DNA of 64,000 bases. It comes from an uncultured Oscillospiraceae bacterium. GTDB taxonomy: Bacteria > Bacillota > Clostridia > Oscillospirales > Oscillospiraceae. Shown piece by piece: positions 25,319 through 33,480 of this stretch (the first letter of the stretch is position 1; every line of letters starts with the position of its first letter). A program made the position numbers and the translations under genes. Where the stretch lies: positions 51,538 through 115,537 of the forward strand of contig CABSMJ010000008.1 in assembly GCA_902478785.1 (NCBI GenBank). The letters are read 5' to 3'. Under the pieces are notes generated by a model that was not told the origin of the DNA, ran no database searches, and saw only the letters and a program-made list of their open reading frames with translations.

Positions 25319-25852
25319 ATGGAGCATAACACAACTATGAAACTGATCCTGAGCGACTGCCCCCTTTCGATCCCTCTCCCGGACCGGGAGGATGTGAAGT
25401 GGATCGACCTGTCCCAGCTGAACATCGCAAACTGTGTGGGATGCTTTGGCTGCTGGACCAAAACGCCGGGCCGATGCGTGATCCGGGACGACGCTGTCAA
25501 GGTCTATCCCTTGATCGCCCAGAGCGACACCCTGCTGTATATCAGCCGCATCAAATACGGCGGCTATGACACCGTCATGAAAACCATGCTGGAGCGAGCC
25601 ATTCCCGTTCAGCAGGCCTTCATCCGCATTCTGGATGGGGAGACCCATCACGTCCAGCGCAGCGTGGTGCCCAAGGATGCCACCATTCTGGCCTACGGCG
25701 ACACGGGCGAGGAGGAGCGGGCCCTTTTCCGGAAGCTGGTGGCCCGGAATGCCCACAACATGAGCTTTAAGACCCACCATGTCCTCTTTTGCCGGGAGGA
25801 AGAGGTCAACGACTTTGCAGGAAAGGAGTTGAAGGCATGGAACGTGTGCTGA
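25319..25852 (+). CDS. Flavodoxin-fold NAD(P)H-dependent oxidoreductase-like protein, 177 aa
   Basis: A small cytoplasmic protein of the NADPH-dependent FMN reductase/iron-sulfur flavoprotein superfamily. CVGCFGCWTKTPGRCVIRDD near residue 38 has the Cys-x2-Cys-x2-Cys spacing seen in members that bind a metal cluster or disulfide. The N-terminal flavin loop (LNGSPR in the partner) is replaced by LSDCPLS, so FMN binding may be lost. ATG with AAGGGG 13 bases upstream; a start at 25337 is possible. It overlaps the next gene by 16 bases, and the pair probably acts as a heteromer. Confidence 0.75.
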   Translation: MEHNTTMKLILSDCPLSIPLPDREDVKWIDLSQLNIANCVGCFGCWTKTPGRCVIRDDAVKVYPLIAQSDTLLYISRIKYGGYDTVMKTMLERAIPVQQAFIRILDGETHHVQRSVVPKDATILAYGDTGEEERALFRKLVARNAHNMSFKTHHVLFCREEEVNDFAGKELKAWNVC

Positions 25853-26439
25853 TCCTCAACGGCAGTCCCCGAGCGCCCCGGTCCAATTCCAAGCGCTACG
25901 GGGAGATCTTTGCCGCCTGCTACGGGGAAAACGCGGAGCTCTGCCCCATCACCAAGGGCAATCACCAGGAGCTGCGGGACAAGCTGGACGGAGTCTCCCA
26001 CCTGCTGTTCGTGTTCCCCCTGTACGCCGACGCCATCCCCGTCCCTCTGCTGCATTTCCTGAAATTCCTGGAGGACCATCCGCCCCAGAAAAGGCCCACC
26101 GTGTCCGTGCTCATCAACTGCGGCTTTCTGGAGCCCCAGCAAAATGAGATCGCGGTGGAGATGATACGCCTTTTCTGCCGGCAAAACCGGTATCCCTTTG
26201 GCTCCGTTCTGGCCATCGGCAGCGGCGAGGCGATCCTGGACTCCCCCTTCCGCTTTCTGGCGGCGAGGAAGATCAAGCGCTTTGCCCGCTCCATTGCCCA
26301 GGGCACGCCCCAGACCTTCTCTGTCACCATGCCCCTGACGAAAAAGTGGTTCGTGTCCGCCTCCACCTCCTACTGGGTGAAATACGGAAAGCGGCGGGGC
26401 ACCACCAAGGAGCAGATGCAGACCATGCAGATCGAGTGA
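25837..26439 (+). CDS. Flavodoxin-family NAD(P)H-dependent oxidoreductase, 200 aa
   Basis: A flavodoxin-like fold protein with the FMN phosphate loop ILNGSPRAPRSNSKRYG at the N-terminus and VFPLYADAIPVPLLHFL near residue 55. It lacks the Cys-rich loop of its partner. Start at 25837, with AAAGGAG 7 bases upstream inside the end of the preceding gene. The two genes give complementary halves: an intact flavin loop here and a Cys cluster in the partner. Function as a two-subunit reductase is inferred. Confidence 0.8.
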   Translation: MERVLILNGSPRAPRSNSKRYGEIFAACYGENAELCPITKGNHQELRDKLDGVSHLLFVFPLYADAIPVPLLHFLKFLEDHPPQKRPTVSVLINCGFLEPQQNEIAVEMIRLFCRQNRYPFGSVLAIGSGEAILDSPFRFLAARKIKRFARSIAQGTPQTFSVTMPLTKKWFVSASTSYWVKYGKRRGTTKEQMQTMQIE

Positions 26440-26441
26440 CA

Positions 26442-26490
26442 AGTCCGCCGCCTTTCCCCTTTCAGAGAAGGCGGCGGACTTTCCCCTTTT
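26442..26490 (+). terminator. Intrinsic terminator after the flavodoxin pair
   Basis: A 13-base perfect stem (26442-26454 with 26468-26480) followed by a T/C-rich run ending in TTTT. Confidence 0.8.
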
Positions 26491-26501
26491 GCAGGGGGAA
26501 A

Positions 26502-26546
26502 AGGAGGAAGGGACCGTTCCCTTTTGCGGAACAGTCCCTTCCTCCT
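26502..26546. repeat. Second long hairpin between converging genes
   Basis: AGGAGGAAGGGAC and GTTCC pair with GGAAC and GTCCCTTCCTCCT around a 7-base loop, with one mismatch: 18 pairs in 45 bases. It lies between the plus-strand flavodoxin pair and the minus-strand small gene, 24 bases after that gene's stop codon, and may end its transcript. Confidence 0.6.
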
Positions 26547-26570
26547 GCGCTGTGGCCGGCGTGTCAGGTG

Positions 26571-26723
26571 TCAGTCCTTCCGCTCCCGGCCGGCTCCGCC
26601 CTCCAAGGGCTTTGCCCGCTCTTTTCCATGCTTGGCCTTGCCCTGTATCTGGGGCACGGGCGGCACCTCATTGCGGGGCTGGGTGTGGGTCCAGTCCGGA
26701 CGGGCCATTCCTTTTTTCGCCAT
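26571..26723 (-). CDS. Small basic hydrophilic protein, 50 aa
   Basis: MAKKGMARPDWTHTQPRNEV begins a 50-residue protein rich in Lys, Pro, Gln and Arg, without hydrophobic helix. AGAGGAGG lies 8 bases before the ATG, one of the best ribosome-binding sites in the region, which argues for a real gene. It sits 57 bases after the YetF-like gene in the same direction. The central part (VPPVPQIQGKAKHGKE) looks like a conserved small-protein motif, but I cannot assign a function. Confidence 0.6.
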   Translation of the reverse strand: MAKKGMARPDWTHTQPRNEVPPVPQIQGKAKHGKERAKPLEGGAGRERKD

Positions 26724-26780
26724 TGTGATTCCTCCTCTCTGGGTTGGGATGCAAAGCTGCACCCAGGCAGGGCGCATCGG

Positions 26781-27485
26781 TCACTTCACCGGCCCTGCCG
26801 CGTCCTTCCCGCCGCTGTTTTGATAGAGCACCAGATTTTTGTTTTTGTCACACACCGCCAGGAACACCTCCTTGGCGGAGCGGATGTTGCGCTCTTTGAG
26901 CTGTTTTTCCAGCCAGGTCTGATCCAAGCCCATGCCCTTGAGGTTTTTTTCCAAAATCCGGCCGTCCATAATCAGCTCTGTGAATAGGAGCTCCTGCTCC
27001 GGGGTCAGCGCCATATCCTCCGGCGTGGCGGGCCGCCGGGTGCTGACCGGAAGGATGGTCAGCTTCCCGTTGTACTCAAAGATGGCGGTCTGGATGGCGG
27101 TGAGGTCGAAATAGCCCTGCTGCCTGCACAGGACGATGAACTCATTCAGGTCCAGCTTGGCTTTCTTCAGGTTTTCCCGGTAGAGCTTTCCCCGATCCAT
27201 GAGGATGACCGGGGCGCCGTACAGGTATCTGCGGGTCCTGGGGAACTTGTTGGCCACCACGCTCAGCAGCAGCGTGATGCCTCCGTAGAGCAGCATGGCC
27301 GTCAGCGGCTTCCACGGCTCCTTCAGCTCCGTGGCCATCTCCGCCGCGATGGAGCCGATGGTGATTCCCGTGATATAGTCGAAGAAGTCCAGCTGAGAGA
27401 TCTGCTTGTGGCCGATGAGTTTGGCCGCCAGAAAGAGGGCGGCAAAGGACCCCAATGTGGTGAGGCAGAGAATGAGAAAGGACAT
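26781..27485 (-). CDS. DUF421/YetF-type membrane protein, 234 aa
   Basis: Three N-terminal membrane helices (about 1-85, LGSFAALFLAAKLIGHKQISQ, FFDYITGITIGSIAAEMA) are followed by a cytoplasmic region with YGAPVILMDRGKLYRENL and LDLNEFIVLCRQQGYFDL. This arrangement is typical of the DUF421 family (YetF, YkjA), which includes spore membrane proteins. GGAGG lies 9 bases before the ATG at 27485. Its biochemical role is not known. Preceded by the terminator of the BMP operon, so transcribed separately. Confidence 0.87.
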   Translation of the reverse strand: MSFLILCLTTLGSFAALFLAAKLIGHKQISQLDFFDYITGITIGSIAAEMATELKEPWKPLTAMLLYGGITLLLSVVANKFPRTRRYLYGAPVILMDRGKLYRENLKKAKLDLNEFIVLCRQQGYFDLTAIQTAIFEYNGKLTILPVSTRRPATPEDMALTPEQELLFTELIMDGRILEKNLKGMGLDQTWLEKQLKERNIRSAKEVFLAVCDKNKNLVLYQNSGGKDAAGPVK

Positions 27486-27542
27486 GGGACGCGCCTCCTT
27501 TTCCCATAGTCTGACCGGAATCGCAAAAACCATACACCGCAA

Positions 27543-27575
27543 AAAACGCCGCAGAGCAATGCTCTGCGGCGTTTT
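27543..27575 (-). terminator. Intrinsic terminator of the second BMP transporter operon
   Basis: AAAACGCCGCAGAGC (27543-27557), a 3-base loop and the exact complement (27561-27575), with T6 on the minus strand. It lies 20 bases after the lipoprotein stop codon. Confidence 0.92.
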
Positions 27576-27595
27576 GTGTGAAGGGGAAAAAAGAA

Positions 27596-28645
27596 TTACT
27601 CCTCGCTGTAATTGGGGGTGATGACCAGGTCGCCGGACTTGATCTGGTCGATGATGCCGTTGACCTGCTCGGCCACATCGGCAGGCACCTTGTCGCTGAA
27701 AGCAGACATGCTGACCACGCCGTCGTGGAGGCCGGGGAAGGTCTGGCCGCCGTAGCCGCCGGCCTTGATCAGGTCGATCTGGGAGGAGATCATGGTGGGG
27801 ATGTCGATGAGCATGGAGGTCAGGCACAGGCCGTCAGCAACCAGAGAGGACTGATCGGTGGTGTAGCCCAGGCAGTAGATGCCGTTCTCGCTGCAGGCCT
27901 CCAGCACGCCAAGGCCGGTGTGGTCGCAGGTCTGCAGGATCACGTCCACGCCCTCTTCCATCATGGCGATGGCGGTCTCCTTGCCCAGGGCGGAGTCGTC
28001 GAAGGTGCCGGTGATGACGGACTTGACCTCAGCATCGGGGTTCACGCTGGCCACGCCCTCGATGAAGGCGTTCTTGTCGGACTGCTGGGTGGTGTTGTTG
28101 CCGCCGCCCACATAGCCGACCTTGCCGCTCTGGGTCATCAGACCAGCCACAGCGCCGCAGACATAGGCGCCCTCGCACTCACGGTAGTCGGCGAACATGA
28201 TGTTCTCGGGCAGCTCCTCGGCGGGCACATCCTCGGGGGCGTTGCCGGTGATGAAGAAGTTCACATCGGGATAGTCCACAGCCACACGGCAGCAGGCATC
28301 GCCGTACTGGGCGCCGTGGCCGATGACGAAGTCATAGCCGTCCTCGCAGTAGCTGCGGAACACGGCCTCCATGTCGTTGGAGCCCACGTTCTCGGTGTAG
28401 GCCGTCTCATAGCCCATGGCCTCGATCTGCTGGAGGCCCTCATAGGCGGTCTGGTTCCAGGACTCGTCGGTGATGGAGCCGGGCAGCAGCACGGCGATCT
28501 TGGTGACGGTGGTGCGCTCGCCGGCGGCGTCGCCGCTCTCAGCGCTGGAGCCGTTGCTGCTGGCGGTGGTGGTGGAACTGCCGCAGGCGGTCATGAGACC
28601 CAGGGTCAGTACCAGAGCCATTGCAAGAGAGAAAATTCGTTTCAT
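27596..28645 (-). CDS. BMP-family ABC transporter substrate-binding lipoprotein, 349 aa
   Basis: The third BMP/PnrA-type binding protein in the window, more distant from the two at 1.8-4.1 kb. The start MKRIFSLAMALVL at 28645 has AGGAGGT 8 bases upstream. The lipobox is GLMTACGSS with Cys near residue 20. The signature LLPGSITDESWNQTAY is near residue 55, and VGGGNNTTQQSDKNAF aligns with the ligand-contact region. It ends the operon of cyclo-ligase-like gene, ATPase, permease and permease. Ligand unknown; the linked gene makes a thiamin-related compound worth testing. Confidence 0.92.
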   Translation of the reverse strand: MKRIFSLAMALVLTLGLMTACGSSTTTASSNGSSAESGDAAGERTTVTKIAVLLPGSITDESWNQTAYEGLQQIEAMGYETAYTENVGSNDMEAVFRSYCEDGYDFVIGHGAQYGDACCRVAVDYPDVNFFITGNAPEDVPAEELPENIMFADYRECEGAYVCGAVAGLMTQSGKVGYVGGGNNTTQQSDKNAFIEGVASVNPDAEVKSVITGTFDDSALGKETAIAMMEEGVDVILQTCDHTGLGVLEACSENGIYCLGYTTDQSSLVADGLCLTSMLIDIPTMISSQIDLIKAGGYGGQTFPGLHDGVVSMSAFSDKVPADVAEQVNGIIDQIKSGDLVITPNYSEE

Positions 28646-28702
28646 GGGTTGGTTACCTCCTAAATATTTCCTCCCCACAAGGGGGACAGGATACAAAATA
28701 GG

Positions 28703-29650
28703 TCAGCGGCTCTCCTTTTCAAAGGGAACGCCCAGTTCCCGGGGAGCGCGGATGTTGTGGCCGGCCAGTGCCAGCACCAGCACGGTGATGAGATAGGGCA
28801 GAGCCACGAACACCTGATAGGGCAGGGCGGAGCCCTGGACCTGGAGCCGGATCTGCAGGGCCTGGATGGAGCCGAAGCCGAAGCTGGCCACCAGAGCCGT
28901 CAGCGGATTCCAACGGGACAAGATCACGATGGCCAGGCAGATGAAGCCGCGGCCGGCGGAGATGGACTCCGTAAAGGTGCCCACGGTGCTCAGCGTCAGG
29001 GACGCGCCGGCCACGCCGGCGGCAAAGCCGCAGAACATATAGGACAGGACCCGCACCCGGTAGACCTGGATGCCGGCAGCCTGGGCCGCCCGGGGATTTT
29101 CACCCACGGCCCCCAGCTGCAGCCCCAGCTTGGTCCGGCGCAGCAGGAAGAACACCACCGCCGCCAGCACCACGGACAGGTACGCCAGGATGTCCTGGTT
29201 GAAGAAGATCTCTCCCACCACGGGGATCCTGGACAGGCCCGGGATGGCGATAGGCTGGAAGGTGTCGATGCTGATGTTGGCATTGGAGGTGCCGAAGATC
29301 ATGCGGTTGAGGAAGTTGGTAAAGCCAGTGGCCAGGATGTTGAACATGATGCCCACAATGGACTGGTCCTGGCGGAAGAGCACCGACCAGACCGCCACGA
29401 TGAGGCTGCTGAGCATGCCGGCCACAGCGCCCATCAGCACACCCACCCACAGGCTGCCGGTGCGCAGGGCAAAGAGATAGGAGAAGAAGGCACCGAAGAG
29501 CATCTCGCCCTCCAGGGCGATGCCCATGACGCCGGAGCGCTCGGACACGGTGTCGCCCACGGAGCCGTAGATCAGGGGGATGCTCTGGCGGACGCCGGAG
29601 GAGAACAGGGCCGTGAGGAAGGCCGAGGACAAAAGGCTGGTCTCGTTCAT
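28703..29650 (-). CDS. ABC transporter permease (BMP type), 315 aa
   Basis: A membrane subunit of the BPD_transp_2 family with about eight helices. AVGENPRAAQAAGIQVYRVR near residue 185 is the ATPase-contacting loop shared with the permease at 4176. Its ATG touches the stop of the preceding permease gene (1-base overlap). Partner of the larger permease at 29650-30726. Confidence 0.92.
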   Translation of the reverse strand: MNETSLLSSAFLTALFSSGVRQSIPLIYGSVGDTVSERSGVMGIALEGEMLFGAFFSYLFALRTGSLWVGVLMGAVAGMLSSLIVAVWSVLFRQDQSIVGIMFNILATGFTNFLNRMIFGTSNANISIDTFQPIAIPGLSRIPVVGEIFFNQDILAYLSVVLAAVVFFLLRRTKLGLQLGAVGENPRAAQAAGIQVYRVRVLSYMFCGFAAGVAGASLTLSTVGTFTESISAGRGFICLAIVILSRWNPLTALVASFGFGSIQALQIRLQVQGSALPYQVFVALPYLITVLVLALAGHNIRAPRELGVPFEKESR

Positions 29651-30726
29651 CAGGTCTTGCTCACCTTCTTCCTTTTGCTCTGGGCGGCGCTGATGGCCAT
29701 GCCCAGGAGGATAAACAGTACGATCAATGCCTCCAGCACGCTGGTGAAGGAGACGGGGATGCCGGTGCGGACCTGCATGGTCACGGAGCCAGCCTCCAGC
29801 AGCGCCATGAACAGCGCCGCAATGACCATGCCCGCCGGATGCAGGCTGCCCAGCATGGCCACCACGATGCCGCTGAAGCCGAAGTCACCGGCCACGCCCT
29901 CCATCAGGCGCATGGTGTTGCCGCTGATCTGCACGGCACCGGCCAGGCCGCAGAGGGCACCGCTGAGGGCCAGAGCCAGGAAGTAGTAGCGGTTTTTCTT
30001 CACGCCGCTGTACTCCGCCGCCCGGCGGCTGCCGCCCAGAGCCCGCAGGTGATAGCCAAACCGGGTCCGGCGGATCACCACCGCGTAGCCCACCGTCAAA
30101 AGCAGCGCCAAAATCACGCCCCAGTTGATGCGGGAGCCCTCATAGAGCTTGGGCAGCGAGGTCACAATTCGGGCGGACTGGGGCTCCGCGCCGCTGCGCA
30201 GGGGGTAGAACACCACATAGCTGATGAACTGCTCAGCGATGTAGTTGAGCATCAAGGTCACCACGATCTCGCTGGCGTTGAACCGGACCCGGAAGAAGCC
30301 GGCCACCGCCGCCCACACCGCGCCCAGCAGGATGCCCAGCAAAATGCCCAGAGGCAAGGACCATATCCCCAGGGCGTCGCCCACTGGGGGAATGCCCACC
30401 AGGGTCATGCCCAGGGCGCCGAAAAGCATCTGGCCCTCGCCGCCCAGGTTGCTGAGCTTGGCGTGGAAGGCAAAGGCCACGCCGATGCCCACCAGCAGCA
30501 GCGGGGTGAAGTACATGGCCACCTCACCGATGGAAGAGATGGAGGTGATGGGCCGAATGAGCATATAGTAGTAGGCCTCCAGGGGGTTGGCGCCTACGGC
30601 CAGGATCAGCACGGAGCCCACCAGCATCGCTGCCGCCACGCTCAAAAGCAGGATCACCAGCTTGCGGGCCCGGCTGGCTCCCTGGTAGTGGGCCAGGCTC
30701 TCCCGGAAAAAGGATAAGCGCTTCAT
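29650..30726 (-). CDS. ABC transporter permease (BMP type), 358 aa
   Basis: The larger permease subunit, BPD_transp_2 family, with about nine helices. The loop ALGGSRRAAEYSGVKKNRYY near residue 225 corresponds to the coupling helix. ATG at 30726 overlaps the ATPase stop by ATGA. Unlike its counterpart at 5096 it lacks a long charged C-terminal tail. Confidence 0.92.
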   Translation of the reverse strand: MKRLSFFRESLAHYQGASRARKLVILLLSVAAAMLVGSVLILAVGANPLEAYYYMLIRPITSISSIGEVAMYFTPLLLVGIGVAFAFHAKLSNLGGEGQMLFGALGMTLVGIPPVGDALGIWSLPLGILLGILLGAVWAAVAGFFRVRFNASEIVVTLMLNYIAEQFISYVVFYPLRSGAEPQSARIVTSLPKLYEGSRINWGVILALLLTVGYAVVIRRTRFGYHLRALGGSRRAAEYSGVKKNRYYFLALALSGALCGLAGAVQISGNTMRLMEGVAGDFGFSGIVVAMLGSLHPAGMVIAALFMALLEAGSVTMQVRTGIPVSFTSVLEALIVLFILLGMAISAAQSKRKKVSKT

Positions 30727-32243
30727 GCCGTTCCCCCCATCATCATCAGGATTACTTCCTGGGCCGTGGTCTCCTCCGGCCGCAGCTGACCCACCACCCG
30801 GCCGCGGTAGAGCACCACGATGCGGTCGGAGATGGCAAAGAGCTCGTCCAGGTCACCGGAGAAGAGCACCACGCCGGCGCCCCGCTCCTTGGCCTTGGTA
30901 AGCTGGCTGCGGATGAACCAGGAGGCCTTCACGTCCAGGCCCCGGGTGGGATAGGAGCAGATGAGCACCTGAGGCTCCGACTCCAGCTCCCGGGCCAGAA
31001 TAAACTTTTGCAGATTGCCGCCGGAGAGGTTGGCACTGCGCTCGCCGGGGCCGGCGGCCCGGACGTCAAAGTCCTGCATGGCCCGGGCGGTCTGGGCCTG
31101 GACGGCCCGCAGGTCCGTCAGACCGTGCTTTTTGGGATAGTGGGGGTTGCGCAGCAGCCAGTTTTCAGACAGGGGAAAATCGGGCACGGTGCCCACGGTG
31201 TTCCGGTCCGAGGGAATATAGCCCACGCCGCTGGCAATGAAGCCGGCAGGGTCGGACAGGTCCATCTGCTTTCCTCCGATGGAGATCTGACCGGCGGTGG
31301 CCCGGCGGACGCCGGCGAGCACCTCGGCCAGCTCGTCCTGGCCGTTGCCCTCCACGCCGGCCACGCCCACGATCTCGCCCCGGTGGACCGTCAGGTCCAC
31401 GCCGTCCAACGTCCGGACCTTCCGGTCGTCAAAGGCCACCAGGCCCGTGCAGGAGAGGGCCGCCTCCTCCTGGGGAGGCTTTTTCACGTAGCCGGACATA
31501 TCCGGCACATTGTCACCGGACATCATCCGCACGATCAGGTCCTTGTCCGCCTGGGCGGTCTCCACCTCGCCGGTGATACGGCCGTGGGAGAGCACGTCCA
31601 CCCGCTGGCTGATCTGGAGCACCTCGTCCAGCTTGTGGCTGATGAAGATGACGCCCTTGCCCTGCTGGGCCATGTGGCGGATGATCTCGAACAGGGCCTC
31701 GCACTCCTGGGGCAGCAGCACCGCCGTGGGCTCGTCCAGGATCAGGATGTCCGCGCCGGTATAGAGCAGCTTGAGGATCTCGATCTTCTGCTGCATGCTG
31801 ATGCTGAGCTGCTCCACCGGGCAGTCCAGGTCCACCTCGATGCCATAGCGGGCCTTGAGCTCCTCCAGAGAGGCCCGGATCTCCTTTTTCTTCAGCAAAG
31901 ACCAGGAGGCGTCGGGGGTGATGAGGGTGACGTTTTCCACCGCGTTGAACCGGCCGATGAGCATGAAGTGCTGGTGCACCATGCCGATGCCGTGGGCCAT
32001 GGCGTCCTTAGGAGAGGTGATGCGCACCTTCTGGCCGTTGACCAGGATGCTGCCGGCGTCGGGGCGGTAGATGCCGTAGATGATGTTCATCAGCGTACTC
32101 TTGCCGGCGCCGTTCTCGCCCAACAGCGCCAGAACCTCGCCCCGGTGCAGCTTCAGGCTGATGGAGTCATTGGCGGCTACCCCGCCGAAGATCTTGGTAA
32201 TCCCCTGCAGCTCCAGCAGGGGAGTCTGCTTCTCCCCGCTCAT
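30723..32243 (-). CDS. ABC transporter ATP-binding protein, double domain, 506 aa
   Basis: A two-domain ATPase of the sugar/nucleoside importer group. Domain 1 has GENGAGKST near residue 40, LSISMQQKIEI in place of the signature, and LILDEPTAVL. Domain 2 has the degenerate loop GVEGNGQDELAEVL and LSGGNLQKFILAREL. The ATG at 32243 overlaps the stop of the cyclo-ligase-like gene (ATGA), so the two are translationally coupled; an ATG at 32264 lies inside that gene. The unusual signature LSISMQQ in domain 1 occurs in other BMP-linked ATPases. Confidence 0.93.
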   Translation of the reverse strand: MSGEKQTPLLELQGITKIFGGVAANDSISLKLHRGEVLALLGENGAGKSTLMNIIYGIYRPDAGSILVNGQKVRITSPKDAMAHGIGMVHQHFMLIGRFNAVENVTLITPDASWSLLKKKEIRASLEELKARYGIEVDLDCPVEQLSISMQQKIEILKLLYTGADILILDEPTAVLLPQECEALFEIIRHMAQQGKGVIFISHKLDEVLQISQRVDVLSHGRITGEVETAQADKDLIVRMMSGDNVPDMSGYVKKPPQEEAALSCTGLVAFDDRKVRTLDGVDLTVHRGEIVGVAGVEGNGQDELAEVLAGVRRATAGQISIGGKQMDLSDPAGFIASGVGYIPSDRNTVGTVPDFPLSENWLLRNPHYPKKHGLTDLRAVQAQTARAMQDFDVRAAGPGERSANLSGGNLQKFILARELESEPQVLICSYPTRGLDVKASWFIRSQLTKAKERGAGVVLFSGDLDELFAISDRIVVLYRGRVVGQLRPEETTAQEVILMMMGGTA

Positions 32244-32992
32244 TTGCAGTGGACTTCGCACCACAGCTCCTGGATGGGCGGGATCTGTTCCCGCATACCC
32301 GGGGCCAGGCGGCTCCAGATGATGCCCTTGCTGGGACGGGGGAACTCATGGCGGGTCTCGATGATACGAGTGGGGGTGACGATGAAGTCGATGGCGGTGT
32401 CATACTCCTCCACGGTGACGGGCACATCCGCCACCTGGCAGTCGTGGCCGGCGCCGATGATGACGGTGGAGTTGTCGGCCAGGCCCTTGGAGGAGAGCAT
32501 GGCCCACTCCAGGTCAAAGTAGCCGTGGCCCTTGCCGAAGCGGATACCGCTGGGGGTGATGGCGGAGGCACCGGTGACCATCATGTCGATGTGGCCCACG
32601 GACTGCTGCAGCTGGGCCAGGGTCTGGTGCTTCCAGTAGCGGGACACGCCGTCCAGCAGGGAGGCAACCTCTTCCTTCCCCTCGGGGATCTGACCGGGGG
32701 CGATGAGGAAGAAGCCCCGGGTGATGCCGTAGTTGGTCATGACCACGGTCTTCTTGTCCCGGAAGGCCTGCTCCCGGAGGGTCTCCAGGTTGTTGTCCGG
32801 GGTGATGAAGATGACCTTGGCGTTCTTGTACATGTCCGTGGCGGTGAGCAGTTCGGTGCCCTTTTCGCTGCCCTCATAGTCGCAGATGAACTCGGAGAAC
32901 TGCCAGCTGAACTTGGAGTCCGGCTTGGCTACCTTCAGCAGTTCCTCCCAAATTCGGACCCGCTCGGTCTTGGCGTCGACTTTTGCTTCCAT
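32240..32992 (-). CDS. 5-formyltetrahydrofolate cyclo-ligase-like protein (5-FCL paralogue), 250 aa
   Basis: A cytoplasmic protein of the MTHFS/5-FCL superfamily. The family fingerprint appears as RFGKGHGYFDLEWAML near residue 170 (canonical GxGxGYYDR), with Phe for the second Tyr and Leu-Glu after Asp. The canonical N-terminal ATP-binding Arg/Lys segment is not evident, and the protein is about 60 residues longer than true 5-FCL. These traits fit the paralogue group that comparative genomics has linked to thiamin metabolism rather than folate. It is the first gene of the BMP-transporter operon and is coupled to the ATPase gene. Its exact reaction is not known to me. Confidence 0.75.
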   Translation of the reverse strand: MEAKVDAKTERVRIWEELLKVAKPDSKFSWQFSEFICDYEGSEKGTELLTATDMYKNAKVIFITPDNNLETLREQAFRDKKTVVMTNYGITRGFFLIAPGQIPEGKEEVASLLDGVSRYWKHQTLAQLQQSVGHIDMMVTGASAITPSGIRFGKGHGYFDLEWAMLSSKGLADNSTVIIGAGHDCQVADVPVTVEEYDTAIDFIVTPTRIIETRHEFPRPSKGIIWSRLAPGMREQIPPIQELWCEVHCK

Positions 32993-33049
32993 CTCTCGTA
33001 CCTCTTTCCTTTGGATTGGGCGGACAGGATAGCGCCCAGCCGCCTAAAC

Positions 33050-33091
33050 AAAAAAGCCCTCACAAACATCCCTCAAAAAGTTTGCGAGCGC
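33050..33091 (-). terminator. Terminator inside the leader of the 5-FCL-like/BMP operon
   Basis: On the minus strand GCGCTCGCAAAC (33091-33080) pairs with GTTTGTGAGGGC (33067-33056), with one G-U pair and one mismatch. Six T follow (33055-33050). It lies 57 bases before the first start codon of the operon and after its likely promoter, so it would stop transcription early unless an alternative fold prevents it. Confidence 0.75.
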
Positions 33092-33210
33092 CTTTGCTAC
33101 CGTGTTCTCCCTGGGCCGCAAGAAAATTTTGATGCGCTTCCTTGGCCGGGCAATATGCGGTTTCCTATGGTGTTTTGGTCTGGCTTCGGGCTCAAACCGC
33201 ATTTACTATA
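33092..33210 (-). ncRNA. Structured mRNA leader, candidate riboswitch of unrecognised class
   Basis: A -10-like TATAGT (33210-33205) precedes about 110 bases that can fold into two hairpins before the leader terminator. P1 is ATGCGGTTT (33202-33194) with AAACCGCAT (33163-33155), nine perfect pairs around 30 bases. P2 is CCCGGCC (33150-33144) with GGCC-CA-GGG (33117-33109). I see no match to TPP, THF, purine, FMN, cobalamin or cyclic-di-GMP consensus motifs. No good -35 box is visible. Confidence 0.45.
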
Positions 33211-33480
33211 CCATAATCGACAAAAAAATGCATTTGCTAATTTGATGATTTTTTCCTGTATTTTTCCGGGGTTTTTCACGAGAGCGGAAAAATATGCACA
33301 AATTTACCGGTGCATGTGTCTCTTGCGCCATTTTTATGCCGTGAAAGAACGTGGATCGACACCGCTTTCGTTGTGCCGCTCCGCATTTTTTGCATGGTCC
33401 TGCCGGATGGCTTTCCTGCACAGCTCCGCCTGTCAGGCACCCTGTCCATCCGGGGACTGCCTGCATTTCCAGCTCGTGTC
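33211..33480. other. Intergenic region, no gene recognised
   Basis: About 270 bases between the head of the BMP operon and the end of the broken SLH gene, AT-richer at 33205-33310. Short open frames here lack ribosome-binding sites. I see no hairpin with a T-run. Confidence 0.4.

Noticed and set aside
33092..33202. TPP, THF or cyclic-di-GMP riboswitch before the 5-FCL-like operon
   Set aside because: None of the conserved core sequences of these classes could be found; a structured leader with terminator was kept as unclassified.
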